Positions 8,531-16,984 of a DNA stretch of 29,096 nucleotides are shown here, one piece after another. Where the stretch lies: the NCBI GenBank assembly GCA_051747745.1, contig JBNJGL010000029.1, forward strand, positions 1-29,096. Reading direction: 5' to 3'. The stretch comes from QPJE01 sp051747745 (lineage in GTDB: Bacteria; Bacillota; Halanaerobiia; Halanaerobiales; Halanaerobiaceae). The translations under genes were made by a program, and so were the position numbers. Every line of letters starts with the position of its first letter. Within the stretch, counting starts at the first letter, position 1. The notes beneath the pieces are model-generated. The model was not told the DNA's origin. It worked only from the letters and a program-made list of their open reading frames with translations, and searched no databases.

Positions 8531-10105
8531 TTATTCTGCATGTATTTTATCTTTTTTCTTCTGATATGCTCTCCAGGTTAAAGCCCATTTTTCTGGGTCA
8601 TCTAACATGCTTTCATCTTTTCTCTTTTTGGATGCTGCATTATGTGGCGCATTTTTAACCATTTCCGGATCTTCATATGCTTCTTCTGAAATTTTCTTTA
8701 ACACTTCGATATATTCATCCAGATCATCTTTAGAATAGGTCTCACATGGTTCTAATGTCATTGGTTCAGGTATTAACCACGGTTCATGGCTGGTCCAGTA
8801 ATGCTCTATACCATAATCTGCTACCCTTCTCTCGATTGCAAGTGTATCAACATCTGTGTCGTCTGTCAGTTCTTCCCATGTATATCTTACCTGTTCCTGT
8901 CTGGTTAATCCATTATCTCGATAACAGTATGAAAGCCCTTCAACTTCTTCAACTAATTTTCTGTAGAGATAGTTATTATTTATAACAGATATATCAGCTG
9001 TTTCTCGCAGACCTTCACTACCCATAGCCATTACCCAGGCATATCCTCTGAGCACGACTCCAGCTGTACCATAAAAATCTCTTATCTTACCAATACTGTG
9101 TGGTCTATCATAATCCAGATAGTATTTATCTCCATCATGTTCAACTGTTGGTACAGGTAGATATTTGGCCAGCTCTTCTGTACAGCAGAAAGCGCCATTA
9201 CCCGGGCCAGAACCACCGTGAGGTGTTCCAAATGTCTTATGAACATTGAAGTGGCACATATCAAAACCTGCTTCTTTTGCTCTGGCTACACCCAGGAAAG
9301 CATTTGCATTAGCCTGATCATAAAAGCAGAGTGCACCAGTTTCATGTACAATATCTACAAATTCGTCAACACGGGGATTATATAATCCAATGTCTTCCGG
9401 ATTGGTCATAAATATAGCAGCTGTTCTTTCCGAAACTGCTTCTTTCAATGCTTCAATATCCGGCAGTCCGTTTTCGTCCGGCTGTAAAGTAATCACTTTA
9501 AAACCAGCTGTTTTTGGAGTTGCCGCATCACATGGATGTGAATAAATAGTGGTAATTATTTCATCTCTTTGATCCAGCTCTCCTTTATCTTCCCAGTATT
9601 TTCTAACTATAGAGGCAGCTGTATATACAGCATGGTTACCACCTCCAGGCTGCAGTGAAACCTTATCCAGACCGGATACTTCTTTAAGAATATTTTCAAA
9701 TTCAGCATAAACTTCCAGTATTCCCTGAACAGTTTCTTCACTCTGTTCTGGATGAAGTAGAGCAAAATCAGAGTTTTCTACAAACTCCTCATTAATACGG
9801 GGATTGTACTTCATGGTACAGGTACCTTCACTAATATCATTGGTTATATTTGAACCCATTGTCTCCTGAGCCAGATGTGTCCAGTGCATAAGCACATGCT
9901 TTTGTGATACTTCCGGTAAATTGGGTTCTTCTTTTCTCTGTAAACTATCAGGTATTTCAGCCAGAACATCACCGGCTTCCGCTTTTATTTCTTCATCTGG
10001 CTGAGGAATTAGTATCCCTCTAACACCAGGAGTTGACATTTCATAAATAATTGGCTCATCCCAGTCTGCCTGCTGAAAATTTTCTCTCACAATTGTTTTG
10101 CCCAT
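8531..10105 (-). CDS. gcvPB: Glycine dehydrogenase (decarboxylating) subunit 2
   Basis: PLP-binding half of the split P-protein of the glycine cleavage system, 524 residues. It decarboxylates glycine and transfers aminomethyl to the lipoyl arm of H-protein. The PLP lysine is in CHFNVHKTFGTPHGGSGPG (Lys290), with YDQANANA (Asp263) before it and SLQPGGGNHAVYTA near 150-163, all P-protein hallmarks. Residues 50-110 contain the conserved entry region (THLAQETMGSNITNDIS, TMKYNPRIN). It is encoded 19 nt after gcvPA. A C-terminal tail of about 30 charged residues ends the protein. ATG at 10105 has AGGAGG upstream. Confidence 0.97.
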   Translation of the reverse strand: MGKTIVRENFQQADWDEPIIYEMSTPGVRGILIPQPDEEIKAEAGDVLAEIPDSLQRKEEPNLPEVSQKHVLMHWTHLAQETMGSNITNDISEGTCTMKYNPRINEEFVENSDFALLHPEQSEETVQGILEVYAEFENILKEVSGLDKVSLQPGGGNHAVYTAASIVRKYWEDKGELDQRDEIITTIYSHPCDAATPKTAGFKVITLQPDENGLPDIEALKEAVSERTAAIFMTNPEDIGLYNPRVDEFVDIVHETGALCFYDQANANAFLGVARAKEAGFDMCHFNVHKTFGTPHGGSGPGNGAFCCTEELAKYLPVPTVEHDGDKYYLDYDRPHSIGKIRDFYGTAGVVLRGYAWVMAMGSEGLRETADISVINNNYLYRKLVEEVEGLSYCYRDNGLTRQEQVRYTWEELTDDTDVDTLAIERRVADYGIEHYWTSHEPWLIPEPMTLEPCETYSKDDLDEYIEVLKKISEEAYEDPEMVKNAPHNAASKKRKDESMLDDPEKWALTWRAYQKKKDKIHAE

Positions 10106-10124
10106 TATAATCCTCCTTCAGCTT

Positions 10125-11516
10125 CTAATATTTTTTTATTACTTTTTCCAGAGTATTTGCCAGCCGATTTATATCATGCTTATCATGAACTTCAGTAAAG
10201 CAGAAAAGTGCACAGTTTTCGTATTCATCAAATTTATCAGTTAGATCTATTCCACCAAATATTCCTTCTTCTTCCAGAAGTTTATTTATCTCATTAACCG
10301 ACTTCCCAGTTTCAGAAAAATCTACTATAAACTCTTTATATGCAGGAGATTCAACAGGAATTGATACATCATCAATTTTTTCTATTTTCTTTCTGGCATA
10401 TGCAGAGCGCTGCATTATTCCTTCACCAAGTTCTGTTAAACCCTTTGGCCCAACAAGAGCCAGATAAACTCCCGCAATTATACCATAAAGAGCTGTACTT
10501 GTACCTATAAAGTCCTTACCTTTTTCTCTCTGGGCATAAGAAGTTCTCTCATAAGCCACATGCCCAAAACCATATTCTCCTTCTTCCATAGTCGGTGTAA
10601 TACCAAAGAGCAGTGAAGGATATTCAGCAACATATTTTTCTTCATCACGGGTGGCAATAAATCCGGACAAAGCTCCACCCCACTTCATATTTAAACCAAA
10701 TGGCTGCAGTTCACCACAGACAAAATCTGCACCATATTTTGCCGGCGCTTCCAAAATACCAAGTGAGCTGGGGTCTACACCAACAATCACTTCTGCACCA
10801 TTATTGTGGGCCAGTTCAGCTATTTTTTCTGCTTCAAGTTCTATATATCCAAGATAATTAGGATTTTCAATGTAGACAGAACTGGTTTTTTCACTAAGCT
10901 TTGATTTTAAATCATCTATATTCAGCTGGGCTGTTTCTTTATTAAAATCAATTTCAACAACGTTTATATCAGGTTTACAGTAATTTTTTACTACCTTTTT
11001 TCTGCCTGGACTCATTGAAGCAGGTATTAACACTTCATTTCTACCATTTATTCTGGCAGCCATCCTAATACTTCTGGCAGCTGCATTTGCCCAGTCATAA
11101 GAAGGTGTATTAACTGCATCCATATCTACAAGTTCTCCCAGCATACTTGCAGTTTCAAATAAAGCCTGAAATTTACCGTGGTCAGCATAAGCATCTCCAA
11201 CATAAGCAGTCAGAAATTCATCTCTGCTGGCAATAGTTTTACATACTGATGGAACATAATGCTGCCAGACTCCACCACCTTTAAAGTTCAAGTTGTCTGC
11301 AGCACTTTCATTTTTGTTAAGAATTCTTTCAACATGTTTTTTAAGTTCATATTCAGAAAGTTTGGGTTCAGGAAGATCTAGTTCACCGTCAAAACGAAGG
11401 TGTTCAGGAATTTCAGCAAAAATATCTTCTACATCTTCTAAGCCAACTTCATTTAGAAGTTTCTGCTTTACTTCTTCTACTGAATTTGGAATATATGGAA
11501 ATACTGTTTTAGCCAA
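10125..11516 (-). CDS. gcvPA: Glycine dehydrogenase (decarboxylating) subunit 1
   Basis: Non-PLP half of the split P-protein, 463 residues, forming a heterotetramer with GcvPB. Recognisable blocks are YIPNSVEEVKQKLL at the N-terminus, FKGGGVWQHYVPSVCKTIASR, and NPNYLGYIE with GVDPSSLGILEAPAKYGADFV and GGALSGFIATRD. The open frame starts 5 codons upstream at 11531, but I prefer the TTG at 11514-11516 because a GGGGGG stretch lies just before it and no ribosome site precedes the upstream ATG. It sits between the YwlG-like gene and gcvPB. No aminomethyltransferase (gcvT) or H-protein (gcvH) is found in the window, so partners must be encoded elsewhere. Confidence 0.96.
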   Translation of the reverse strand: MAKTVFPYIPNSVEEVKQKLLNEVGLEDVEDIFAEIPEHLRFDGELDLPEPKLSEYELKKHVERILNKNESAADNLNFKGGGVWQHYVPSVCKTIASRDEFLTAYVGDAYADHGKFQALFETASMLGELVDMDAVNTPSYDWANAAARSIRMAARINGRNEVLIPASMSPGRKKVVKNYCKPDINVVEIDFNKETAQLNIDDLKSKLSEKTSSVYIENPNYLGYIELEAEKIAELAHNNGAEVIVGVDPSSLGILEAPAKYGADFVCGELQPFGLNMKWGGALSGFIATRDEEKYVAEYPSLLFGITPTMEEGEYGFGHVAYERTSYAQREKGKDFIGTSTALYGIIAGVYLALVGPKGLTELGEGIMQRSAYARKKIEKIDDVSIPVESPAYKEFIVDFSETGKSVNEINKLLEEEGIFGGIDLTDKFDEYENCALFCFTEVHDKHDINRLANTLEKVIKKY

Positions 11517-11570
11517 TTTTATTCCCCCCATTGATAAATTTTTATAATTATTTACCTGTTTAAAAGAAAT

Positions 11571-12119
11571 TTAAAGTTTTTTGTACTCTGCTCTTTCACC
11601 TCCCACCATTTTTGGTCTTGTCCTTGCAAGTGTCAGATGAGCTTCTCCTATTTTATCAAAGTTAATTCTTACCGGTACTGCAACTTCTTTAAGATGCATA
11701 CCGATAAAAGTATCTCCTATATCTATACCTATATCTGCTTTTATCTCCTCAACGGCTGCTGGATCTGAAAAGTCATTATATGCTGCTGCAGCAAATGCTC
11801 CTCCTGCTTTAAGATGTGGTATAATATTAACTTCTTCAAGATTATAATATTCAAGACATTCTCTTTCAATAAAAATACTTCTATTTGTATGTTCACAGCC
11901 CTGTGCTGCTAAAAATATCCCCCTGCTGTCAGCTTCTTCTTTTACAGCCTCATATATTAATTCTCCTATTTTTTCATTGGTAGCTGATCCTATATTTTCT
12001 CCAAGCACTTCACTGCTGCTGCAGCCTACAACCAGTATGTCATTTGGTGATGGATCAGCTTCTTTTATGAGTAAATTAACAGCTTTTTTTACTTTGTTTT
12101 TAAGAACATCTTCATTCAT
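11571..12119 (-). CDS. YwlG/UPF0340 (TIGR01440) family protein
   Basis: A 182-residue protein of the conserved but functionally unassigned UPF0340 family. Family blocks include VGCSSSEVLGENIGSA, FLAAQGCEHTNRS, EVNIIPHLKAGGAFA and DIGIDIGDTFIGMH. In Bacillus the homologue ywlG lies next to glyA (serine hydroxymethyltransferase). Here it is the first gene of a glycine decarboxylase operon, so the family again associates with one-carbon and glycine metabolism. The two Cys (in VGCSSSE and QGCEH) are conserved-looking and could be functional. ATG at 12119 has AGGAGGG upstream. Confidence 0.88.
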   Translation of the reverse strand: MNEDVLKNKVKKAVNLLIKEADPSPNDILVVGCSSSEVLGENIGSATNEKIGELIYEAVKEEADSRGIFLAAQGCEHTNRSIFIERECLEYYNLEEVNIIPHLKAGGAFAAAAYNDFSDPAAVEEIKADIGIDIGDTFIGMHLKEVAVPVRINFDKIGEAHLTLARTRPKMVGGERAEYKKL

Positions 12120-12189
12120 TTTATCCCTCCTTAGTTTAATATAATTAATGATATTGAAAATTTATCAGTCTTTTAAATTAAGTTTATCT

Positions 12190-12218
12190 TTTATACTCTG
12201 TTTACATACATTTGACCA
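12190..12218 (-). promoter_or_regulatory. Possible promoter of the glycine decarboxylase operon
   Basis: Minus strand TGGTCA (12218-12213), 17-bp spacer, TATAAA (12195-12190), about 70 nt upstream of the first gene. The -35 matches consensus at only four positions. The 12120-12350 region shows nothing else firm apart from a weak CCAGC/GCTGG pairing around 12216-12239. Confidence 0.35.
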
Positions 12219-12350
12219 GCCAAGAAAATTTTAGCTGGCTTCTTCATTCTCTATTTTCTATGATAATAATAATCTGAAAAATTTCAATATTTAGATAAAT
12301 ATTGTTCATTTATTTAAATAAGTTAAATATTTTTATTTAACAAAAAGAAA

Positions 12351-12372
12351 AAAACCGGGGAAATCCGGTTTT
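12351..12372 (-). terminator. Intrinsic terminator of the SDR-response regulator operon
   Basis: AAAACCGG and CCGGTTTT form a perfect 8-bp stem with a 6-nt loop. On the minus strand it is followed by TTTCTTTTTG. It lies 12 nt past the stop of the response regulator. Confidence 0.9.
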
Positions 12373-12384
12373 AATTCTGGATAG

Positions 12385-13125
12385 TTATTTTAATTTATAA
12401 AAATGTTTTGGCCTACCCACACTCCCATAATTTTTTATGATATCAACTTTAGATATTTCTGCTAAATATTTTAAATATTTTTGCGCTGTTACTCTGGATA
12501 TGCCAACCTTTTTTGAAATTTCCTGGATATTTAGTCCCTGGTCTCTACTAAGAGATTTTTTTACTCTTTTTAAAGTATCTTCATTTAATCCTTTTGGACA
12601 ATTTCTTATATAGTTATTATACTTATCTTCAAAAAAATCACAGTCCTCAAATTTATCTTTGCGGAAAATAAGGTCAAGCTCGTTTTGAGTTAGTTCTTCT
12701 GCATTTTTAACTTTTCTAAAAGCTTTTTTAAAGTTTTCCAGAGTAACCATAAACCTTTCTTCTCTGTATGGTTTAACAATATAATCATAAATACCCAGTT
12801 TAAAATAATCGAACACAATATCTCTATCTCTTACAGAACTTACAATAATAACTGCAAGGATCTTATTTGTTTCTCTTATTTTTTCAATAATTTTTTTGGT
12901 ATCAAGACCAGGCCAATTTATATCGATTATAAGTAAATCAACCGGCATATATTTTTCTATATACTTCTCAATATACTGCTGAAAACTTACTTCAACCTTT
13001 TCTTCTAAATCATAACTGACTTCTGTAAGTACATTAAAATCTGAAATCCTTTCAATATATTCTTTCTGCAGCTGACATATCATTGGATCATGGTCAATAA
13101 TAATCACTTCAATGTCTTTATCCAT
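12385..13125 (-). CDS. Response regulator, CitB/DctR (DcuR-like) family, no sensor kinase nearby
   Basis: A 246-residue two-component regulator. The receiver has the acidic pair Asp11 and Asp13 (IIIDHDPM), phospho-acceptor Asp68 (LLIIDINWPG), Ser96 and Lys118 (IVKPY). The output domain ends in a helix-turn-helix, LNIQEISKKVGISRVTAQKY, plus a GRPKHFYKL wing, typical of CitB/DcuR/MalR regulators that work with CitA/DcuS kinases sensing carboxylates. No histidine kinase gene is in the window, although such pairs are normally adjacent. It is 36 nt downstream of the SDR gene and probably co-transcribed with it. The target genes are unknown. Confidence 0.9.
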   Translation of the reverse strand: MDKDIEVIIIDHDPMICQLQKEYIERISDFNVLTEVSYDLEEKVEVSFQQYIEKYIEKYMPVDLLIIDINWPGLDTKKIIEKIRETNKILAVIIVSSVRDRDIVFDYFKLGIYDYIVKPYREERFMVTLENFKKAFRKVKNAEELTQNELDLIFRKDKFEDCDFFEDKYNNYIRNCPKGLNEDTLKRVKKSLSRDQGLNIQEISKKVGISRVTAQKYLKYLAEISKVDIIKNYGSVGRPKHFYKLK

Positions 13126-13161
13126 TTTACCACTGCTCCAGCAATGAAATATTTTTATATT

Positions 13162-13953
13162 TTAAAGATTTGATCGGCTGCCTCCACCATCTATGACTAC
13201 TGCTGTTCCATTAATATAGCTCGATTTTTTCGAAGATAAGAAAGCAACCAGATCACCTAACTCCTCAGGCTTACCCAATCTTTTAAATGGTATATTTTTA
13301 CTCCTGAAATCAAGCGCTTCTTCATAACTGTCAAATTCTCCCCGTTCCAGCTGACTTTCAATTATATTTTTTATACGGTTTGTTTCATGTGAACCAGGCA
13401 AAATTGCGTTAGCCCTAATTTTTGGTGCCAGCTCTCTGGACAGTGTTTTCATAAGACCAATAACACTCATTCTCACAGAATTAGAAAGAAGCAGGCCATC
13501 TATTGCCTCTTTTACACTGCGTGAAGTAATATTAACTATTGTACCTCCACCATCTTCGCGCAGATAGTCTAGAGACTCTCTAACAAGTCTCACAACACTC
13601 ATCACCAGTAGATCAAATGCGAAATACCAATCATCATCTTCTGTTTCTTCAAATGAAGCTACTGGAGGCCCACCGGCTGAGGTTACAAGATGATCAATTC
13701 GTCCAAATTTTTGATATGCTTTTTCCACCAGTTCTTTTATATCATCTTTTTTTGTCAGGTCACCTTTTACTGCAAATACTTCGCCACCAACAATTTTTTT
13801 AAGTTCTTCTGCTGTATTCAGAAGCTTTTCTTCATCACGGCCATTTATCACAACATTTACACCTTCTTTTAGAAGTGCAGCCGCAGATGCTTTTCCCAGA
13901 CCACTACTGGAAGCTGTTACAATAGCTGTATTTCCTCTTATACCAAGATCCAT
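13162..13953 (-). CDS. SDR-fold protein lacking the catalytic Tyr-Lys pair
   Basis: A 263-residue Rossmann-fold protein of the short-chain dehydrogenase superfamily. The nucleotide loop TASSSGLG (13-20), SAGGPP (92-97) in place of NNAG, and C-terminal GDLVAFLSSKKSSYINGTAVVIDGGGS are clear. At the YxxxK position it reads SNSVR (Ser157, Arg161) before MSVIGLMKTLSRELAP, so both catalytic residues are replaced. This matches a known divergent subgroup resembling beta-ketoacyl reductases, whose activity is uncertain. The frame opens six codons earlier at a TTG, but that codon lies on the GGAGGT ribosome site, so I use the ATG at 13951-13953. It precedes the response regulator. Confidence 0.85.
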   Translation of the reverse strand: MDLGIRGNTAIVTASSSGLGKASAAALLKEGVNVVINGRDEEKLLNTAEELKKIVGGEVFAVKGDLTKKDDIKELVEKAYQKFGRIDHLVTSAGGPPVASFEETEDDDWYFAFDLLVMSVVRLVRESLDYLREDGGGTIVNITSRSVKEAIDGLLLSNSVRMSVIGLMKTLSRELAPKIRANAILPGSHETNRIKNIIESQLERGEFDSYEEALDFRSKNIPFKRLGKPEELGDLVAFLSSKKSSYINGTAVVIDGGGSRSNL

Positions 13954-13992
13954 AAATATAAACACCTCCAAATAATTGTTGAATAAAATTTA

Positions 13993-14026
13993 AGTTCAGT
14001 AAATATTTTAAATTTTTTACTGAACT
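13993..14026. promoter_or_regulatory. Perfect 11-bp inverted repeat upstream of the SDR gene
   Basis: AGTTCAGTAAA (13993-14003) and TTTACTGAACT (14016-14026) are perfect inverted copies with a 12-nt loop, ending about 40 nt before the SDR start. It could be an operator or a 5'-UTR hairpin. It is not followed by a clean U-run on the minus strand, so I do not call it a terminator. Confidence 0.5.
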
Positions 14027-14089
14027 CTTCTAAAATTATCTTATTTATACATTTCCATATGATTTTAAAAATCCCTTCAAAAAATAAAA

Positions 14090-14115
14090 ACTGCCTCCCA
14101 AAATAGGAAGACAGT
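14090..14115 (-). terminator. Terminator of argG-argH
   Basis: ACTGCCTCC pairs with GGAAGACAGT with internal wobble, and on the minus strand is followed by TTTTTATTTTTT. It lies about 25 nt past the argH stop. Confidence 0.85.
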
Positions 14116-14139
14116 CCTAATATTCTATATAATTTAAAT

Positions 14140-15531
14140 CTATTTTGAAGCAGATTTCTCTTCTTCGATAATTTTTTGTACTTCATCAGGAGATGGGCCC
14201 GCATAAGTAGAATGATTATTTAACGAATTTTTTATGTTTAATTTGAAAGTTAATTCTTCCTCACTGTATTCAAAATCAGAAGGAAAAACTTTTTCCCATT
14301 CCCCTTCAGTTAATTGATTTAATTCTTTATCATTATCCAGTGCATATAAAACTGCTTTACCAACTATACTGTGTGCTGTTCTGAAAGGAATAGAATTTTC
14401 TGCCATAAAATCGGCCAGCTCTGTAGCATTTAAATAGCCCTTACCGGCAGCTTTCAGCATATTTTCTTTTTTTACTTTCAGTGTTTTCAACATTTCTGGA
14501 AATAATCTCAAAATTGCATTCAGAGTTTTTACAGTATCAAAAAGCCACTCCTTATCTTCCTGAAGATCCTTATTATAGGCGAGAGGAAGTCCTTTTATTG
14601 TTATTAGAATCTGATTTAAATTAGCAATAACTCTCCCTGCTTTACCCCGCACAAGTTCTGCAAGATCCGGATTTTTCTTCTGAGGCATAATACTGCTTCC
14701 AGTAGTATAGCGGTCATCCAGTTCTATAAAGTCAAATTCCGCTGAATTCCAGAGAATAATTTCTTCACTCATACTGCTTAAATGTGCCATCATATTTGCC
14801 GAAACTGATAAAAATTCCACAATAAAATCTCTATCACTCACTCCATCTATAGAATTTTTGCATGGTCTAGAGAAGTTGAGTTTTTCCGCTGTCCAGCTTC
14901 TGTCAAGCGGAAAAGAGCTGCCGGCCAGAGCACCAGAACCAAGTGGAGAAATATTTATTCTTTTTCTGCAGTCCAGATATCTTTCTTTATCCCTCTTCAA
15001 TTTAAAGTAATATGCGAGAAGATGGTGTCCAAAGCTGATAACCTGAGCTCTCTGCATATGTGTATAACCGGGCATTACAGTTTTTTTGTTTTTTTCAGCA
15101 AGTTCCAGTAAAATCTTAAGAAAGTTATCAATAAGATCAATTATTTCATCTGTTTTATCCCTGAGATAAAGCCTCATATCCAGAGCAACCTGATCATTTC
15201 TGCTTCTTCCTGTGTGCATTTTTCCTGCTGTTTTACCTATTTCTTCTGTTAATCTTTTTTCAATAAGTGTATGAATATCTTCTGCTTCTGTTAAATCAAC
15301 TTCTCCTCTGTCAATTTCATCTGCAAGATCTTTTTTTACTTCTTTAAGACCTTCAATTATAATATCAGCTTCTGCTGCTGATATTATATTCTGTCTGCCC
15401 AGCATTTCCACATGGGCCAGACTGCCCTGTATATCATATTCCATCAAATTAATATCAAATGATAAAGACGAATTAAATTCGTCCATAATCTGATCTGTAT
15501 CAGCTTCAAATCTTCCGCCCCAGAGCTTCAT
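14140..15531 (-). CDS. argH: Argininosuccinate lyase
   Basis: Last enzyme of arginine biosynthesis: argininosuccinate to arginine plus fumarate, a cytoplasmic tetramer of the fumarase/aspartase superfamily. 463 residues, usual length. Visible are LWGGRF at the N-terminus, EDIHTLIEKRL, GRSRNDQVALDMRLYLR, PGYTHMQRAQ with the catalytic-region His158, and the signature loop GSSIMPQKKNPD (278-289) with the catalytic serine. ATG follows directly on the TAG stop of argG (TAGATG), so translation is coupled. The gene is controlled with argG by the upstream T-box. Confidence 0.98.
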   Translation of the reverse strand: MKLWGGRFEADTDQIMDEFNSSLSFDINLMEYDIQGSLAHVEMLGRQNIISAAEADIIIEGLKEVKKDLADEIDRGEVDLTEAEDIHTLIEKRLTEEIGKTAGKMHTGRSRNDQVALDMRLYLRDKTDEIIDLIDNFLKILLELAEKNKKTVMPGYTHMQRAQVISFGHHLLAYYFKLKRDKERYLDCRKRINISPLGSGALAGSSFPLDRSWTAEKLNFSRPCKNSIDGVSDRDFIVEFLSVSANMMAHLSSMSEEIILWNSAEFDFIELDDRYTTGSSIMPQKKNPDLAELVRGKAGRVIANLNQILITIKGLPLAYNKDLQEDKEWLFDTVKTLNAILRLFPEMLKTLKVKKENMLKAAGKGYLNATELADFMAENSIPFRTAHSIVGKAVLYALDNDKELNQLTEGEWEKVFPSDFEYSEEELTFKLNIKNSLNNHSTYAGPSPDEVQKIIEEEKSASK

Positions 15532-16752
15532 CTATTTTTCCACCTCAGAGTTGTGATATGCCACCTGAAGGGGAAGTGCCCATAGATTGATAAATCCGGC
15601 TGCTGAATCATGATCAAAAACATCATTCTCATCATAAGTAGCAAGACCATACTGATAAAGTGAATTATCGGATTTTCTTCCCACAACTACGGCATTTCCT
15701 TTTTCCAGTTTGATCTTTACTATACCATTAACTTTTTCCTGTGTTTTATTTATAAACGCATCCAGTGCTTCTCTTAAAGGAGAAAACCACTGTCCATAAT
15801 ATGTTAATTCCGCATATTTATCAGAAATTTTAGCTTTATAATTTTTGCTTTCTCTATCCAGTGTCAGAGATTCTAGAGCTTTATGTGCTTTTATGAGAAT
15901 ATCTGCCGCAGGTGCTTCATAAATTTCTCTGGATTTAATTCCAACCAGTCTATCCTCAACCATATCAAGTCTTCCCACTCCATATTCTGACCCTATTTTA
16001 TTTAATTTCTGCACAAGTTCTTCTGGGGAAACAGCTTTATCGTTTAGAACTACTGGAATTCCCTCAGAAAAAGATAATGTTAAATACAGCGGCTCATCAG
16101 GAGTATCATTTACTGCTTTTGTCCACTGATATGCATCAGCAGGTGGTTCTTCCCATGGATCTTCCAGAATACCACATTCAATACTTATTCCCCAGAGATT
16201 CTGGTCTATACTGTATGGACTATCTTTTGTTGCCTGTACTTCTATATTATTTTTAGCTGCATAATCAATTTCTTCTTCTCTGGAAGTAAATCCCCAGTCT
16301 CTTAAAGGTGCAATCACTGCGAGATCTGGATCAAGGGCTTTAAAAGAAACTTCAAATCTCACCTGATCATTTCCTTTTCCTGTACAGCCATGTGCAACTG
16401 CATCTACATTTTCTTTATGAGCAATTTCTACCATTTTTTTTGCTATCAGGGGTCTGGCCAGTGCAGTAGCAAGAGGATATTTACCCTGATAAAGTGCATT
16501 TGCTTTTAAACCGGCAAAAACATATTCTTCTAAAAATTCTTCTTTTAAATCATCGATATAAGCTTTAACTGCACCTGTTTTAAGTGCTTTTTCTTTCACC
16601 TTTTCCCAGTCCTGCTGCTGGCCCAGATCAGCAGTATATGTTATTACATCAGCATCATATTTATCTTCCAGCCATTTTATACAGACAGAAGTATCAAGTC
16701 CACCAGAATATGCAAGCAAAATTTTATTTATATCTTTATTATTATTTTTCAT
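15532..16752 (-). CDS. argG: Argininosuccinate synthase
   Basis: Joins citrulline and aspartate at the cost of ATP to AMP. 406 residues, normal length. The PP-loop AYSGGLDTSV (14-23) binds ATP; AHGCTGKGNDQVRFE and DSPYSIDQNLWGISIECG are type-1 ArgG signatures. ATG at 16752 has GGAGG upstream. It ends in TAG and abuts argH. The leader upstream is about 470 nt long and contains a T-box, an Arg-rich minigene and an element complementary to the T-box Stem I, indicating control by arginine supply. Confidence 0.98.
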   Translation of the reverse strand: MKNNNKDINKILLAYSGGLDTSVCIKWLEDKYDADVITYTADLGQQQDWEKVKEKALKTGAVKAYIDDLKEEFLEEYVFAGLKANALYQGKYPLATALARPLIAKKMVEIAHKENVDAVAHGCTGKGNDQVRFEVSFKALDPDLAVIAPLRDWGFTSREEEIDYAAKNNIEVQATKDSPYSIDQNLWGISIECGILEDPWEEPPADAYQWTKAVNDTPDEPLYLTLSFSEGIPVVLNDKAVSPEELVQKLNKIGSEYGVGRLDMVEDRLVGIKSREIYEAPAADILIKAHKALESLTLDRESKNYKAKISDKYAELTYYGQWFSPLREALDAFINKTQEKVNGIVKIKLEKGNAVVVGRKSDNSLYQYGLATYDENDVFDHDSAAGFINLWALPLQVAYHNSEVEK

Positions 16753-16840
16753 TATTTATACCTCCAATTTTTTTGTTCTTTAAGTCAAATCTAATAGTTT
16801 TTTAATCTCCTGTATTCTAATCTTAAAGTAAATATTTCAA

Positions 16841-16862
16841 ATCTCAGCCAAAATTAATTTTT
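16841..16862 (-). repeat. Inverted copy complementary to T-box Stem I (partner 17134-17155)
   Basis: This 22-nt segment of the argG 5' UTR matches the reverse complement of 17134-17155 at 20 of 22 positions, including the GC-containing core GGCTGAG. In the transcript it could pair with the 3' strand of Stem I just ahead of the specifier, competing with the 5' strand at 17182-17193. Role unknown. Confidence 0.5.
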
Positions 16863-16896
16863 CTATATACCTAAAAATTTAATATTCAAATTATAT

Positions 16897-16938
16897 TTAA
16901 TAATATGTTCTATATCGTCGCCGCTTCATAATCTTCAT
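16897..16938 (-). CDS. Putative Arg-rich leader peptide (13 residues)
   Basis: A minigene reading MKIMKRRRYRTYY then TAA, with AAAGGAGGAAT upstream (AGGAGG, 10-nt spacing), an excellent ribosome site for this AT-rich genome. Four of 13 codons are Arg (CGG, CGA, CGA, AGA). It lies just downstream of the T-box terminator and 144 nt upstream of argG, so it is made only on read-through transcripts. This position and composition suggest ribosome-mediated sensing of charged tRNA-Arg as a second control layer. I see no strong terminator after it, so the mechanism is unclear. Confidence 0.55.
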   Translation of the reverse strand: MKIMKRRRYRTYY

Positions 16939-16984
16939 AATTATTATTCCTCCTTTAAAGAAATAACTGCTGTATAAATAAAAA

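Noticed and set aside
12216..12239. Terminator around CCAGC/GCTGG upstream of the glycine operon
   Set aside because: Only five pairs and no U-tract on either strand.
13938..14204. 88-codon minus-strand frame between SDR and argH
   Set aside because: It overlaps the argH end, the terminator and the inverted repeat, has no ribosome site and no protein-like composition.
15529..15537. TAG stop of argG as a possible pyrrolysine codon giving an ArgG-ArgH fusion
   Set aside because: TAG is followed at once by the ATG of argH, both proteins have normal lengths and termini, and ordinary translational coupling explains it.
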